DNA of 64,000 nt from Cardiocondyla obscurior (lineage: Eukaryota > Arthropoda > Insecta > Hymenoptera > Formicidae), in the NCBI RefSeq assembly GCF_019399895.1, contig NC_091871.1:4803001-4867000 (forward strand), written 5' to 3'. The position numbers and the translations under genes were made by a program. This document shows, one piece after another, positions 12,290-24,500 of this stretch (position 1 is the stretch's first letter; the number at the start of each line of letters is the position of its first letter). The notes beneath the pieces were generated by a model, which saw only the letters and a program-made list of their open reading frames with translations, did not search any database and was not told where the DNA came from.

Positions 12290-12490
12290 CGACGACGACG
12301 ACCTCCCATCTGAGAGGAGGAGCAGGCCCGGGGGGTATCCTGCATCGGCGGAGCAACTTTAAGGTAAGCATTAATTTTTAAATCAAAATCTTTATCAAAA
12401 AGAAACTAACATGTCTGAATTAATATTTTCCTATTTATGTTACAGTCACCGGCAACAACTCCGCTGAAGCTCATGCAGATTCGTGAGTCG
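12290..12490 (+). repeat. Splice-like module, copy 2 (inverted relative to copy 1)
   Basis: A GC-rich block ends at 12363 before GTAAGC, an 82 bp AT-rich spacer ends TTATGTTACAG at 12445, and a 37 bp block (12446-12482) begins TCACCGGCAACAAC and is followed by GTGAGT. It is seven bases shorter in the last block than copy 1. It forms the right boundary of the composite element. Confidence 0.7.
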
Positions 12491-13194
12491 CATGCTTTTT
12501 TTTTTTTTTTTTACAAATTTCTTATTTAATTGTTTTTATTTCTTTTTATTTTAATTGTTATATTACATATATTTTATGTATATTTATATATTTTTATATG
12601 CATATGCTTTAATATATATTACTTTCAGAGAAATAATGCTTTTTTTTACAAATTTTCTATTTAATTGTCTTTATTTCTTTTTATTTTAATTGTTATATTA
12701 CATATGTTTAATGTATACTTATATATTTTTATATGCATATGCTTTAATATATATTACTTTCAGAGAAATAATGCTTTTTTTTACAAATTCTCTATTTAAT
12801 TGTCTTTATTTCTTTTTATTTTAATTGTTATATTACATATGTTTAATGTATACTTATATATTTTTATATGCATATGCTTTAATATATATTACTTTCAGAG
12901 AAATAATGCTTTTTTTACAAATTCTCTATTTAATTGTCTTTATTTCTTTTTATTGTAATTGTTATATTACATATGTTTAATGTATACTTATATATTTTTA
13001 TATGCATATGCTTTAATATATATTACTTTCAGAGAAATAATGCTTTTTTTACAAATTCTTTATTTCATTGTCTTTATTTCTTTTTATTTTAATTGTTATA
13101 TTACATATGTTTTATGTATACTTATATATTTTTATATGCATATGCTTTAATATATATTATTTTCAAAGAAATAATGCTTTTTTTGCAAATTTTT
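12490..13194. repeat. Tandem satellite, ~134-135 bp period, about five copies
   Basis: The landmark TTTCAGAGAAATAATG starts near 12624, 12759, 12894 and 13028, with a slightly diverged copy (TTTCAAAGAAATAATG) near 13162. This gives periods of 134-135 bp. Units are very AT-rich and nearly identical. The array begins directly after module copy 2 and each unit carries an acceptor-like TTACTTTCAG. Short frames reading along the array are artefacts. Confidence 0.9.
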
Positions 13195-13207
13195 TATTTA
13201 ATAAATT

Positions 13208-13261
13208 AAATAAGACAGCTGTCTTATTTCCTTGAATTAAAATACAGGCGCGCGCCTGTAT
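13208..13261. repeat. Two adjacent perfect palindromes
   Basis: 13208-13229 is a 22 bp perfect palindrome centred on CAGCTG. 13242-13261 is a 20 bp perfect palindrome centred on GCGCGC. They are separated by 12 bases, immediately after the satellite array. They may be a target-site or end structure of a mobile element, or a cruciform-prone junction. Confidence 0.8.
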
Positions 13262-14322
13262 ACATATATTAAATATATTTATTTGCACTAATATTATATT
13301 GCTTTAAGTGAAATGATGTGTAGGATGCATCAAAAATTTTTAACCACACCGGTTGTACTTACAGAAAATATTAAAAATATGTACAACCGACAGTCCGCAG
13401 TCTGTTTAAGTGGGACGGAAAATTTTTGTTGCATTGCACATAAAAAATTTACATTAACACATTATACCTTGAACATTTCGGACCAAACACAATTCGGTGA
13501 CTCGGATTTCGTACTATTTAAAATTATTTAAGACTCCGCGATGTTACCGAGAAGCGGATCTGAGATATCTGCCGGCGACGCCACAAAAGAACAGGACAGA
13601 CAGTGTATAGGTCTGGCCTGTTCTTCTATCGGACGGCAGCCGAAACGCTGGCTTCACACGGACGAGCCTCTATCTGTACGCATGGAAGTCGCGATTCCGA
13701 GTTGGGTTCTCTGCGTCCGAGGCATTAGCAGGCGCTACGAGCATACACGGACACGGCATTGTGCCTAGTGTACGTATGTTGCCTGTCTAAAATCTGCGAC
13801 CACTGCTTGGAACTTGAAAAAATTCGCCACCCAGTAGCCAATCAGCACAAGAATTTAACGCGCATGAAATCTAATCTACCTTAGTGTGTTCAATATAACT
13901 CGTTGATGCTTGTGTAAATACATATTTTTTTAATGTTGTATGTCGTAATTAAGTCAATCATTAAACAATAAACTATAAAAATATATCTGAAGTGTCTTAA
14001 TGCAATTTTGATTTACGTCTGTATTAAAAATCGAAGAATTTGATGACAAATAAAACGGAGATTTGGTTATAAAATAATCATAGGTGAGAAATAATACATT
14101 TCCAATTAAAATAATGACATGTAAGTAAAAAGTAAAGGAATATATATTAATTATGTATATTAGTAATTAATAGTCGTAAATATTTTAAGGTTAAGTAACA
14201 TATATTTTCTTTCAGAATGTTCTCTATGCACGGTTGCATAACAAGGATTATAAAATGGAATATTACATATAAGAAGTTGACTTTTAAAGATATTATATAA
14301 GATTAAAATAATCATCGACAAT
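13262..14322. other. Intergenic region with R1 repeat and GT92 5' UTR
   Basis: This contains an imperfect hairpin around 13326-13435 (inner arms GGTTGTAC at 13353 and GTACAACC at 13380), the second R1 copy, and AT-rich sequence. An acceptor-like TTTCTTTCAG at about 14206-14215 suggests the GT92 5' UTR is spliced just before its coding exon. No protein gene is seen. Confidence 0.5.
13627..13722 (+). repeat. R1 repeat, single-arm copy
   Basis: Closely matches the right arm of the foldback at 2.1 kb, including GGCTTCACACGGACGAG and CGCGATTCCGAGTTGG, but without the opposite arm. It lies between a short inverted GAACAGG/CCTGTTC pair (about 13590-13624) and unrelated sequence. Frames through it are not considered genes. 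Confidence 0.75.
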
Positions 14323-15633
14323 ATGAGAAAATATTATCAAGCTGCATTAACTGTTACAGCTGTAGTGAGTCTGATATCTTTACTTATTTATATACATGAA
14401 TATAACAAGCTCAGGTATGTCTTAGAAGTTTTTAATTACTTTGGACAACCTGGGCCGAGAAAAGCTGATGCTAGTTGTGCAAACGTTAGTTCAAGCTTTA
14501 CCTCATTTAGTGCCAAATTTGACGAACCAATTCCTTCTTGGCAACATCTAGAAGATGATCTGTACATATATTCTGCATATAGCATCAATGAGAAAGAGAT
14601 TCGAGCAGTTGGACTTGGGACCAGAAGTAGTATTTCGAATGTACAATGTCTTGTCTATTTCGAGGATGAGAGTAAACCTATATTGGGAAGTTTTAAATTT
14701 AATCCCATTGGCAATGCAGTTGTTTCAAATTTAAGAGAAGGTTTAAGATATGGAGGATATCATTTTGTTTGTACATACACTAGCGACAAAACTCCCACTG
14801 GAATAACATTTGTTAAAAAATCTAACAAATACCTTAATTATGCACCAATTTTTTCAATAAAAATACAGCCACAGAGTTTGAGCCACAGCAGGATAGCAGT
14901 GTGTGTTACACAATCATTGATAAAGCCAACAAAGTCAATAGATATGATAGGCTTTATTGCTTTCCATGCATTAATTGGAATGGATAACTTTATTATATAT
15001 GATTCCGGAATTCCAAATGAATTTAATAGCAAATTAAAAGAAATGGCAAATGATCCAACTTCTTTTTGGAAATTTACTTATACTGTTGTACCATGGAATT
15101 TTCCTTTCACAGAAATCGATCAAAATGTCATAAGAGAAATCATTGAGACAGATTGCTTATACCGTACATATAATAATGCTGCATATGCAATTACTCTCTC
15201 ATGGAACGAATACGTAAATTTAAAATACCATCATGCAACAATTGATTTACTGGCAGACTACAAAAAAACCAACAAAATGGTAGCTGATCGTTACAAACTA
15301 CAATTGACGACTTTTTGCACACAGCAAGCCGACAATAAACAATATGCCAATTCTACCCTAATAGTATTGAAAAAAACAAAAACAAGTGAAAATATTCTGG
15401 AAGATCGTTCCATTTGTATTCACAAACCTTTTGTGACATTACAAAAATCTCGCGTATATGTTAAAGAGATAGGAAAAAATTTAATTGCTGTGAATCAATA
15501 TAAGTATTGTAATAATTATAAAGAGACTAAAGAAATAGAAGATCTCACAATTTTGAGATTTGCCCAAGATATACAAAACTCATCGATTCTTAGGAAGTAT
15601 CTTGGACGATACAATGCGCTCAGAGCTGTATAA
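14323..15633 (+). CDS. Glycosyltransferase family 92-like membrane protein, single exon, 436 aa
   Basis: Type II membrane topology: a short cytosolic N-terminus, one hydrophobic segment at about residues 7-25, and then a lumenal domain. The region from about residue 185 (SRIAVCVTQSL, the FIAFHALIGMDNFIIYDSG stretch, FPFTEIDQ, a DCLYRTYNNA stretch) matches the DUF23/GT92 fold used by beta-1,4-galactosyltransferases on glycan cores (family knowledge). The position where GT92 enzymes carry a DxDE metal/nucleotide-sugar site reads SWNE here (residues 293-296). Catalysis is therefore doubtful and a pseudoenzyme is possible. The frame is intact with no internal stop. Its neighbour p47 is convergent. 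Confidence 0.7.
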   Translation: MRKYYQAALTVTAVVSLISLLIYIHEYNKLRYVLEVFNYFGQPGPRKADASCANVSSSFTSFSAKFDEPIPSWQHLEDDLYIYSAYSINEKEIRAVGLGTRSSISNVQCLVYFEDESKPILGSFKFNPIGNAVVSNLREGLRYGGYHFVCTYTSDKTPTGITFVKKSNKYLNYAPIFSIKIQPQSLSHSRIAVCVTQSLIKPTKSIDMIGFIAFHALIGMDNFIIYDSGIPNEFNSKLKEMANDPTSFWKFTYTVVPWNFPFTEIDQNVIREIIETDCLYRTYNNAAYAITLSWNEYVNLKYHHATIDLLADYKKTNKMVADRYKLQLTTFCTQQADNKQYANSTLIVLKKTKTSENILEDRSICIHKPFVTLQKSRVYVKEIGKNLIAVNQYKYCNNYKETKEIEDLTILRFAQDIQNSSILRKYLGRYNALRAV

Positions 15634-16317
15634 ATAGTGACTATATTTTTTTACAGCTCTGAATGTGCTTGATGCAAATATAAAGTAAAATAAAATTTTG
15701 CATGATTAATATGAAATCAATTAATATTTGCACAAGCTTAGATAATGCTCCTTTGTATTTTACTCATATATATGAATATTTCGTAATTATATGCCGTCTT
15801 TCATCCTAGGTGCCTTAATCATTACATCATAGTTACACAACTAGTCGTGACATGTTCAGCTATTTTAATATTTTGTATACATTTCAAATCTTAAACTTAA
15901 GCTATAATAAAAGCATTCCTACTTGTTTGACAGCTTCACATCTTTGTATTTGTTATGTCGTGATATATAAGAGCGAACTTACATATGTACATACAATGTA
16001 CACAAAAAGCGTAATCTTATTAGAGATATAACAATTTTTAACTAATGCTTAATAAAAATCAAATAAAAAATTTTGTGTTTAGTTTTAAGACTTTTGTAGT
16101 AATTTTAAATACTGTTGAACTTGAAATAAATTAACATACATTTATATTCACAGGAAATAGGTATATTATATATAGGTATATAAAGAATACAGTAAGAAAA
16201 AAAGGTGCTATATATATTCCTAATAAAAATACATAGAAATTTTATTATTTTCAAGCGATTTAACATATATTTGGTGTCTAATCGTTACATCATTCAATCT
16301 AGGAATTTAGAAAAAGT
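15634..16317. other. Convergent 3' region GT92 / p47
   Basis: Two 3' UTRs face each other. AATAAA motifs occur on the plus strand around 16053-16070 and on the minus strand near 16240. AT-rich; nothing else seen. Confidence 0.55.
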
Positions 16318-18154
16318 TTATTTCAGTCGTTGCATTATAGCCGAATTTTGTAAACCTGCCTCTTCAATCGTTTTATCTTCCGCAAGCTCTTTTGTTGGAT
16401 ACACAGTTAATAAACTGAAATCCCTTAGAGCATACTGAGGTCTCATACTGATATTGAATGTTAAGAAAATTTTATCTCATTTTTAATTTTTCTATATTAA
16501 TTATCCTAGAAACAAAGCATTATTAATGTTATTAACTTTAATTTTTATCTATTAATTAAAAAGCACTTTAAGCATATTAAAGGATACGTTATTATATATC
16601 GTCTAATATCGGCAACTGTATGCGATAGATTGAATTGAGCCTTCACAACACTGCCGTCTGCAAGACGGATTTGTAATGTTGTAGTCTCCTTTGAGGCATC
16701 TAATTCCAATTCTTTTTTCGCTTGAGCTTCATTGGCAGCTTGATCAGCAGGATCTGTTGGAACCGTCATGCCAACGGTAGCTGGCGATGGACTAAAATAT
16801 TACATTACAGAAATTCGGAAAATATAGAAATTAAATCCGTGAAATTAACCGTATTGTGAAATAAATTTTTTAAATACCTTCCTAGCATGTGCCCTTTTCC
16901 CGAAAAGGCTTTCACCTTACTTTTTGGTGGGACATAAATTTCATGACGATGATCTTCCATATCAAGTCTTACTTCTGCACCTTGTACCTGTTGACGAATT
17001 TCCGCTGGGATCTCACCTCGTTTTATGGCATCTAAGAAGTCTTTGTTCTCAGCCTCATCATATGATCGTATCTCACTATCATTTATTGTAAATCCATCTT
17101 TCCACATTTTCAATACAATGAGACCATTTGAAGATTGTTGATCCATGTTTGTTCCCATCACCACTGTTGTACAAAAAGAATGTAATAAATATTGGTAATT
17201 TTTTACTGTCAATTTTTAATAATAAAAGCTTGAAAATACCTTCACTGTCTGAACTAGTTTGACCTAATTTATATCCTGTGCCTCTGAATGTGTTTGGTCT
17301 CTGTTGACCACCTATTTTTGGGGAATCCGCAGCAATGGATTGCTCCTGACATGACTTGAACATGTCACTGATGATATCCTTTTTCTTCTTTCCAGGCCCT
17401 AAAACTTGCTGTCCACTGTGCTCAGATCCACCGGCGTAAAACGCTTGTCCCTCCTCCTCTTCAGAACTACTATCGCTATGCTGAAGATCGTTTAACGTTC
17501 CGAATTTGGGCTTCAGTTTGGTACCCCTAGACTCGGTCGAGTCGGATTTCGTTTGCTTATTCGACATTGCGGCCGCGTTACCCTCTGACCCTTCCGGCTC
17601 CTGTATATCGTGGCTCTCAGTCACCAGTTCAGCTGGCTCATCGTTTTCGTAGAAACTGGTGAGGGCAACCTAGAAAGGATACTACGTGCCAACGCGTGCG
17701 ATAAGACTGTCGAAATCTTCGATAATCTTGTTACACGAAGAAACTTTACAGCGTGCGCGGTAAAATTTGCGATGCAAAACTCAAATTTTGCCGGTAATCG
17801 TTACCATGATATTCGTCACGGAATTAATCGCGAGCTCCAGGAGCTACGTGTAAAGGTACGCTAACGCGTCGAAGGTAACGGCCGAAAGGCAGCGAGGAAC
17901 GGTAAATGATACGACAGCTAGGTTATGAAACTCTTGTCGAGATTATTGCAACGGAACGGCTGTTAATTTTTTCCTCTCTTTTCTCGCGTTGTGTGTGAAC
18001 AAGGGAGGTATCTCGGTCTCCTCGGGGCATTTTGTAAAATGTGCTGTCTCACCTCGAGCTGCCAAGCAGATGACTCAAGGTAAAATAGCGCTCTCTCGGC
18101 GTCAACCCCAGTCACATCCGCGAATTGCGAGACCAGCTCGTCGCGGCTCGCCAT
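16318..18154 (-). CDS. NSFL1C: p47 / NSFL1 cofactor, 5 exons, 383 aa
   Basis: p97/VCP adaptor for membrane fusion and ubiquitin-linked processes (family knowledge). Exons: 18154-18053, 17669-17240, 17163-16878, 16791-16588, 16447-16318. All are GT/AG, 384 codons with stop. Domain order is typical: N-terminal UBA starting MASRDELVSQF (residues 1-45), an acidic Ser/Glu linker, SEP domain (about 193-265, VLKMWKDGF, then GEIPAEI and DMEDHR), and UBX (about 304-383, LQIRLADGS, FNLSHTVADIRRYI, ending IMQRLK). Length is close to human p47 (370). The dynein gene ends about 400 bp upstream on the same strand, so the p47 promoter lies in that short gap. Confidence 0.95.
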
Positions 18155-18561
18155 TCTCTGTGAATCTTAGAAAACTCACGATCTCGGTCCACTGCTTTTC
18201 TTTCTTTCTTTCCGTTTTTTGACCCTCGGTCACGACTGGTCACGACGAATCCACCCTGCGTGACAAAGCTCTCACGTCAATTTTCTCGATCCTGTCCGCT
18301 TGTCATTCCTCTCGGTTCCACGCGGAATCGAACCGGATGTGAAAGTTTCGGAGGAAGTATGTTTGAACGACCGTGCGAACAGTCTCGCGCGCATTTTAGA
18401 AGCGCGCTGTTAAATTTAAATATTCATATATAAGTATACATATAAATAATTCGATATATACTTCTATTTTTATTAGAATAGTCAAGTGTCTGTTGAACGG
18501 TCCGAGAGAGTTAGATTAAAGACGAAATATTTTTAATAATTCGCGAGGAATTATTTCTCAA
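18155..18561. promoter_or_regulatory. Short shared gap: dynein 3' end and p47 promoter
   Basis: About 400 bp between the dynein stop and the p47 start on the same strand. The half near p47 is CpG-rich, as expected of a housekeeping promoter; the half near dynein is AT-rich and has a minus-strand AATAAA near 18470-18476. No TATA box is obvious. Confidence 0.45.
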
Positions 18562-21500
18562 TTAATTGTCAATTTGGCAGAATAATGCCGTGCCACGTTT
18601 TATCCAATAAATGTGTGAGCTATCGGTTTCCAGAGGCACGCTCGTGATATAATTTTTTAATTTGATATTTGTAATGGCAGTGACCGTTCCGTCGTCGTCG
18701 CGTTGTATCGGCGAGATATATATCGGACACTCGTATACATTACGATGAATAATTCTCTTTTCTCCGCTAAATGTAAGACGCAGCGGCGGCATGTCGTACC
18801 AAAATACGTTGGTTGAGCTCGCAATTAATACGTGCCTCTGAGTGTCCCATCGAGCACCAGACAAATGTAAACCGTGAATGTAATAAGTATCTACGTCCTC
18901 CTTGTTATACATCGAATCGCCGTTTGTTGCCACTTTAAGATCTAAGACGGTTTGTTCGACGGGTATGCCGCGACGTCGCGAAAACGCGAGGAGAGCCGCG
19001 GATAGAAATCTTTTGCAGCAAGACAAGACATCGAACTGAATCACGCGGGGTAAAGAATCGCTTTCACTCCAGCATCGTATGAAACTGACGCGTTTTGAGA
19101 GTAAATTGATGTAATTCGAGAGATGTCTGGTTGCGATGCCGACGTCGATCAATTTCCAGAAGCGCGGAAGTTGGTTTTTACATAACTCCCTCGAAATATT
19201 TTCAAGGGACTCGGTCAAGATGGTCTCGCCGTTCAATGCCGATTTTACGCTGCTCAACGAGTCCGCGATCATCGACAAAATGTCATTCGTCACTTTAGCC
19301 TCGTGGATGAGAATCGCGTTTAATGGCTCGTTCGAAGACGCTGGGTGTCTGCTTTGTATCTCGTCGATGTTAAATAAATTGGGTAATCTGCTGCTGATCT
19401 CTTGGATCGTTTGCAGTGCTTCATCTTCTATAGCGTATTCACGATCGGACGATTTGATTTCGTCTAGGCGAGATATGGATTCTAGAAATTCTCTGGTGAT
19501 AGCCGTGTCTTTTCTGACGAGAGCATTCTCGTCGCAAGCGAAAGCTTCCGCCGACGCGTCCAGCTGCAGATTGTTAATGTGCACGATGATGTCACGGTAC
19601 TCGCATCTCTGCGGTATTGAATGCTCGGTGCAGTTGGAAAAAGAATATTTGTCATTCTCGATAACCCGCGGGTCGCAGAAAGAGCTTAGCAGGTGACGAA
19701 GACACCTTTGATCAAAGCGGTCCGCGATTTTCCCGCCGTAGTTACATTCTCCGATCAGATAAAGCAGCGTATCGAACGGCACGCTCTCGGTTTCGTTAAT
19801 TAAATTCTGCAGTTGTCTAATAGATATCTCGAACTCTGCGTGACCGAAATCGTACGGGATGTTCCAGCCTTGTGGCCCGAAGTGCCTTCTTTCTCTAACG
19901 ATTCCGTGGAAGAAGCAAAGGCCGTACAAAAGCTTGGAGAACTCCTTGTCTCTTCCGGGACATCCCTCGAAGAATTCTTTACTTCTCATCGGCTCTGACC
20001 GATATGTTCTCAGCAAGCTCTGTTTCAAACGGAGCGGATAATCGAGGGCAATTTTTACGCTGTTCTGCAGAATGCCGATTGGAAAATCCGGAGTGGAATA
20101 ACTAGAAAGCCACAGCCGAAAGTCCAAAGACGTATCGGGAAGATTTAGATTTTCGCAAATTCGTTCGAGCCTCGGTATCCACGACGCGGCGTAATGACAG
20201 TTCTGCAAAAATATCCAGCCTCCTTCTTTTCGCGTCTTTTCCAGGAGAACCTCGGCGTTGGCCTGTTGCTTGTCACCTATGGATAAAGAGATGAATTTCG
20301 AGCTGTATCCCCTGGCGCTCGCGTACTCGGAGACGAGCGATAGCGGCGAAATGTAGCTCGGCAAAATAAATATAATCGGTGTGAGACAGCTGGATTCCGC
20401 ATAGGATTCGGATATCTGAAAATACGGATATGTATTGAATACGTCCTCCATGGTATCTTCTATCAGCCGCATTATTTCCACGATAACTTTGTCGTATCTC
20501 ACGATTTTTATAATCATTAATTTTTGAAATCGAGTCAATCTATCGGCCCACGGGCTCGGCACCAAATGGCTTTGAAACGGTATCGCGTTGCAATATTTTT
20601 TCCAAGCTGCGCTATTGACATGAAAATCGTGTGCAAGTTCGTGTAAACTTGGCACGGCGTTGCTTAATCCGTAAATTTGTCTCCATTTTTCGATCGGCAG
20701 CCAATCCGGCGGTGATTTCAAGATCGCGTTACTATTCTTCGGGTCCGAAGAGACAAAGTATTTAACTTCTTCTTTCGTAATCTGCTGTGCGTCTATCAAT
20801 ACTTTTACGCACAGCAGAAAGGAATATAAAAGCTTATGCTTTTCAAAGAGCGATCTGCAGACACTGGAATGAAGGTTTCTCGTAAATGAAGATTTGAGAA
20901 ATTTTAATCGTTTCTCGAGAACGACGCTCCTGTTTGAAGTTTCGATCGAGGTAATGTACAGCTGGATAAACCAAGAGAATGAAAATCGGTACATATGATT
21001 TAAATTCGACAGAGTGGTTAGTGTGCAGAATAAACCCGCGCAATGATCAGCGAATTGTAAGTACGCGTCTCTGAATTTGTTAATATATTCTGTCATCGCT
21101 CTGGCTGTTTCCTGCTTCTTCACGATGCTCATGGTGAGATTCTTCGAGGAATCTAAGATTTGTATGGCATTTTCATCCTCCAAAATATTCGTGGTAGTCG
21201 ATGAGAGAGTGCTCAGGATATTATCTTCTTGCTGTTGGAGAACTTTTTTGTGGGCAGCGTCTTCGATACGAAGCGCTTCAAATTTCTCTTGAAGCTCCGG
21301 TTTTTCTTTCGAAATAACGATATCCAGTAGCTTATCCCGAAGAGTCCCATCTGGCATCGAGAAATCAATTATCGTAAGTTTTCCGAAAGTATCGACCGAA
21401 TAATTTGGATTCGACAACCTCGTCGTAATGTAAAATCGAAAATTTTGTGAATACTTAACAGTTTTAGCTCCGATATCGATGTACCAATCTTTATTTTTGT

Positions 21501-24500
21501 AAATATTTTTTAACAGAATTGATTCCAATGCAATTTCAAGTTTCTCTCCGACGTCCTCCAGCAAAACTGGATTGCCAATTTCAATATTATATTCGATAAT
21601 TGATATATAATCGAAATCTGTTAATTTAATGACTTTTAAGTCGTTTTTTTTTTCCATTGTCTTGATCCATTGATTTATTTGATTCTGTGAATCGATAAAA
21701 AGGCACCATTGTTTCGAATTTCCCATAATAATAGCGTTCTCCGTCGCGAAACGATTATTCGACAGGCCGCAGAGTTGCCAATGATTAATTTCGATTTCCG
21801 TGCCTAGAACGCTTATGAAATCGTACGTTTTAGTATACATTATTTTCGAAACCTCCATAAATTCTTTCCACTTGATTAACATTTCGTCACGAAAAGAAAT
21901 ATTGTAAGACGCCATGTAAGCTATTATTCCGCACGATAATAACATATCGCCCACAAGGCTGTCGTAATTCATTTGAAGATTATGAGCACACTGCATCCAG
22001 TGACTTTTCTCGCCTCCTAGACTTGCGATGAGCTTTTCCGCTTTAACCAGCTTGGCGGTGCACGTCGCCACTTCCATCTCCAGATTTAATTTTTTCTGTA
22101 ACGTTTGCCGTAGACTGTCATTTAGCGCCGCCAGTTTCGCGTTTAAGGCGGCCAGAGTCTGCCGTTTCTCGTTCAAGAATGCCTCGGCTTCGTCGCATTC
22201 ATTTTGCGCCTCCGCTAATTTTTTCTTCTTAGGGGCGACCACCTTCGCCACTTCGTCGTAAGATACCATGGCGCGAACCCACTTGCAGAGACCTTCAGCG
22301 GCGCTGGACGCTTTCGCAACGATATGAGGTACAAAACTGCTGTCCGTCATGTACGTCTTCTTGATGATTTGCATCACCGCGGGTTCTATATTATCTTTAT
22401 CGTAATCCTTTAGATTTTGCAGAAAATTCATATCGCCCAGGATGCGTTTGCTCGGGCCCCAATAATCGGTGAACTTCTTCCCGGTGACCGGATCGATGGT
22501 GCGATCCGGAGGAACGCCCAGCATCACGCAAACGGCAGCCATCACCAGTTTGATAGTATCTGGCGGATTTTTCATCGCTTTCACCAACGTGATGTCGGTT
22601 GGCTTCAAGGTATTCAGGGCGATTACCGCGTCCTCCAAAATCGGTATTGCAACGGCGAGATCAGCTTCGCATTCGGTCTTCAAGATTCCCGCGATTTCCG
22701 CCTTCTTATTCGCGATCTCTTCTTCCTGCTTGACAAGAATCGTAGCTCGCTCGACGGTAACATTTTCATTCTCGACTTCTTTCATAGTGATGACGGTCTG
22801 TTGAGCGGAAAGTTCTAATTGCGGCTTTAAAATCGTCAGAGTGGCTTTCATCTGTTCAACTTGCTCGGCTGCCAATTCTAATTTTTCCAATCCTGCTAAA
22901 TATCTGTTTCGCGACGCGACGATTTCTTTCTGCTTCTTCGACGTCAGCTGAGTGTACAGCTTCAGCATGTGTAGAAAGCCCGACGATGTCACGTGAATGC
23001 TCCTATCGAATAATTCGCGATATTTCAAACTCATTTCCTTTGCATTGTTGTGAAATTGCACGCAAATCTTTGCCGCGTCAGCTTTAATTTCTTCTTGCGC
23101 ATCAACGTCTTTCATATATTTTACAGCGATGTCCAAAAGTGCCTGATCGGGCCAAGTCTGATAGCAATTTACCGTGCAGTGCTTCGCTAAGTTAGGGTAC
23201 AAGCATAAATACGTTCTGAACGCAACGCTGGTAGGACTGAAGCAGAGCACCAAGTGCAATCTGTTCTTGCATTCATCTGTGAAGTAAGTCATCACCGATC
23301 GTGCACTGAGCTCTACATTTCGGTCACCGCATTGCGCATGTAGTCGCGTCATCTCGATTATACTCTGCCTATCTTCGGTGGAGAACAAGTCAGGTATTTC
23401 TCCAGTGCTCAACAAACAACTAAGATCGTTTAAAAATTCGTTCTTTATCTGCCTTTCGTTCATAAAGTACGTGACGTCTTTTCGCAACGTTCCGCATTCC
23501 CGCAGGACTCTTTTCAATTCATCTCTCCACGCATTAATATTGTAATAAGAATCGACCGTGGTTTCGAACATGGTTTGCTGCTGCATAAAAGCAGCCAGAG
23601 AAGTCGTGGACTTTCTGCCGGTACCCACGTTAGATATCATCAGCACGTTTCCACCCGGAATGCTAAGAATTCTGGAAATTTTTATCAGAGATTCTAATAC
23701 GTAACGGCATACGACGATGTTGAGACGTTTCTTTTTTACGCTGGCATTGTACTCGTTCAGGTAAGCGAGAACTTTGTTTCTTAAAGCCTCCAGCCCGATT
23801 TCCTCGTATCGTCTCTTTTCCGTCTCGGCAAAATTCCCGAACATTAAATCGTTGAAGCTATCTTTAGTGATTTGATTCTCGAATTTAGGCAAATGATCAA
23901 AGGCGATCTCAAAAGAATCTTTAAAGTTGTTCTTTACCGTATCGCGGATTCGTAGAAAGAGCCATTCCTTGTCACTTTCGTCTAATATACGATCGCCGAA
24001 CACGCGTAAAATCTCGTGTGCCCACAGCCGGATAAAAGTTATCTTCGTTTCCACCGATTCTTTTTGAATTAGACCGCAACCATTTATTACTCTAGATATA
24101 TCGCGCATATCGAAATAGTAGTACATTTTGTTGGGCACTGGCCGTAACGTTTTTATCACGGACTTGTAAATATCGATCGTCGCGTTCACTATAGTGGTCA
24201 CGCTTCCCGTAACGTCTGCCGCGAATAAATTTTTTTTTAAATTAGCAAGCAGCACGTTGAAATACGTTCTGAAAATGTTATCTGTTGTGGGAGCGGAAAG
24301 CATGTAAGTATTGAAGTGTCGTAAAAATCTGGGAGGTATGCCGTTAATTTTTCCTGCAGTAACTGCAAGCGTAAACATAATGTCCTGCACAAACACCTTA
24401 CTTAATTCATTTGTATCGTAACAGTAATTATAACTGAGTATTTGACGTAAGAAATCGAAGACTGAATGTGCTTCTGATTTTTGCACGGTGGTTACATTCA

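Larger units (their letters stand above)
9841..12490. mobile_element. Composite repeat element bounded by inverted copies of a splice-like module
   Basis: The two ends are inverted copies of one module: 9841-10075 reads on the minus strand and about 12300-12490 on the plus. The interior is CpG-rich and holds: two related ~125 bp units (about 10120-10252 and 10255-10382, both ending GCGGGATAGTGAA); two related blocks sharing GTGACAGTTAGA and TATCCCGCGAGTG (10526-10610, 10690-10770); and a large tandem duplication with a foldback inserted in its first copy. No transposase, reverse transcriptase or Rep/helicase frame is visible, so this is non-autonomous or a remnant. Confidence 0.65.

Noticed and set aside
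12490..13194. CRISPR-like regular repeats
   Set aside because: Units are contiguous with no unique spacers and the context is eukaryotic; it is a satellite.
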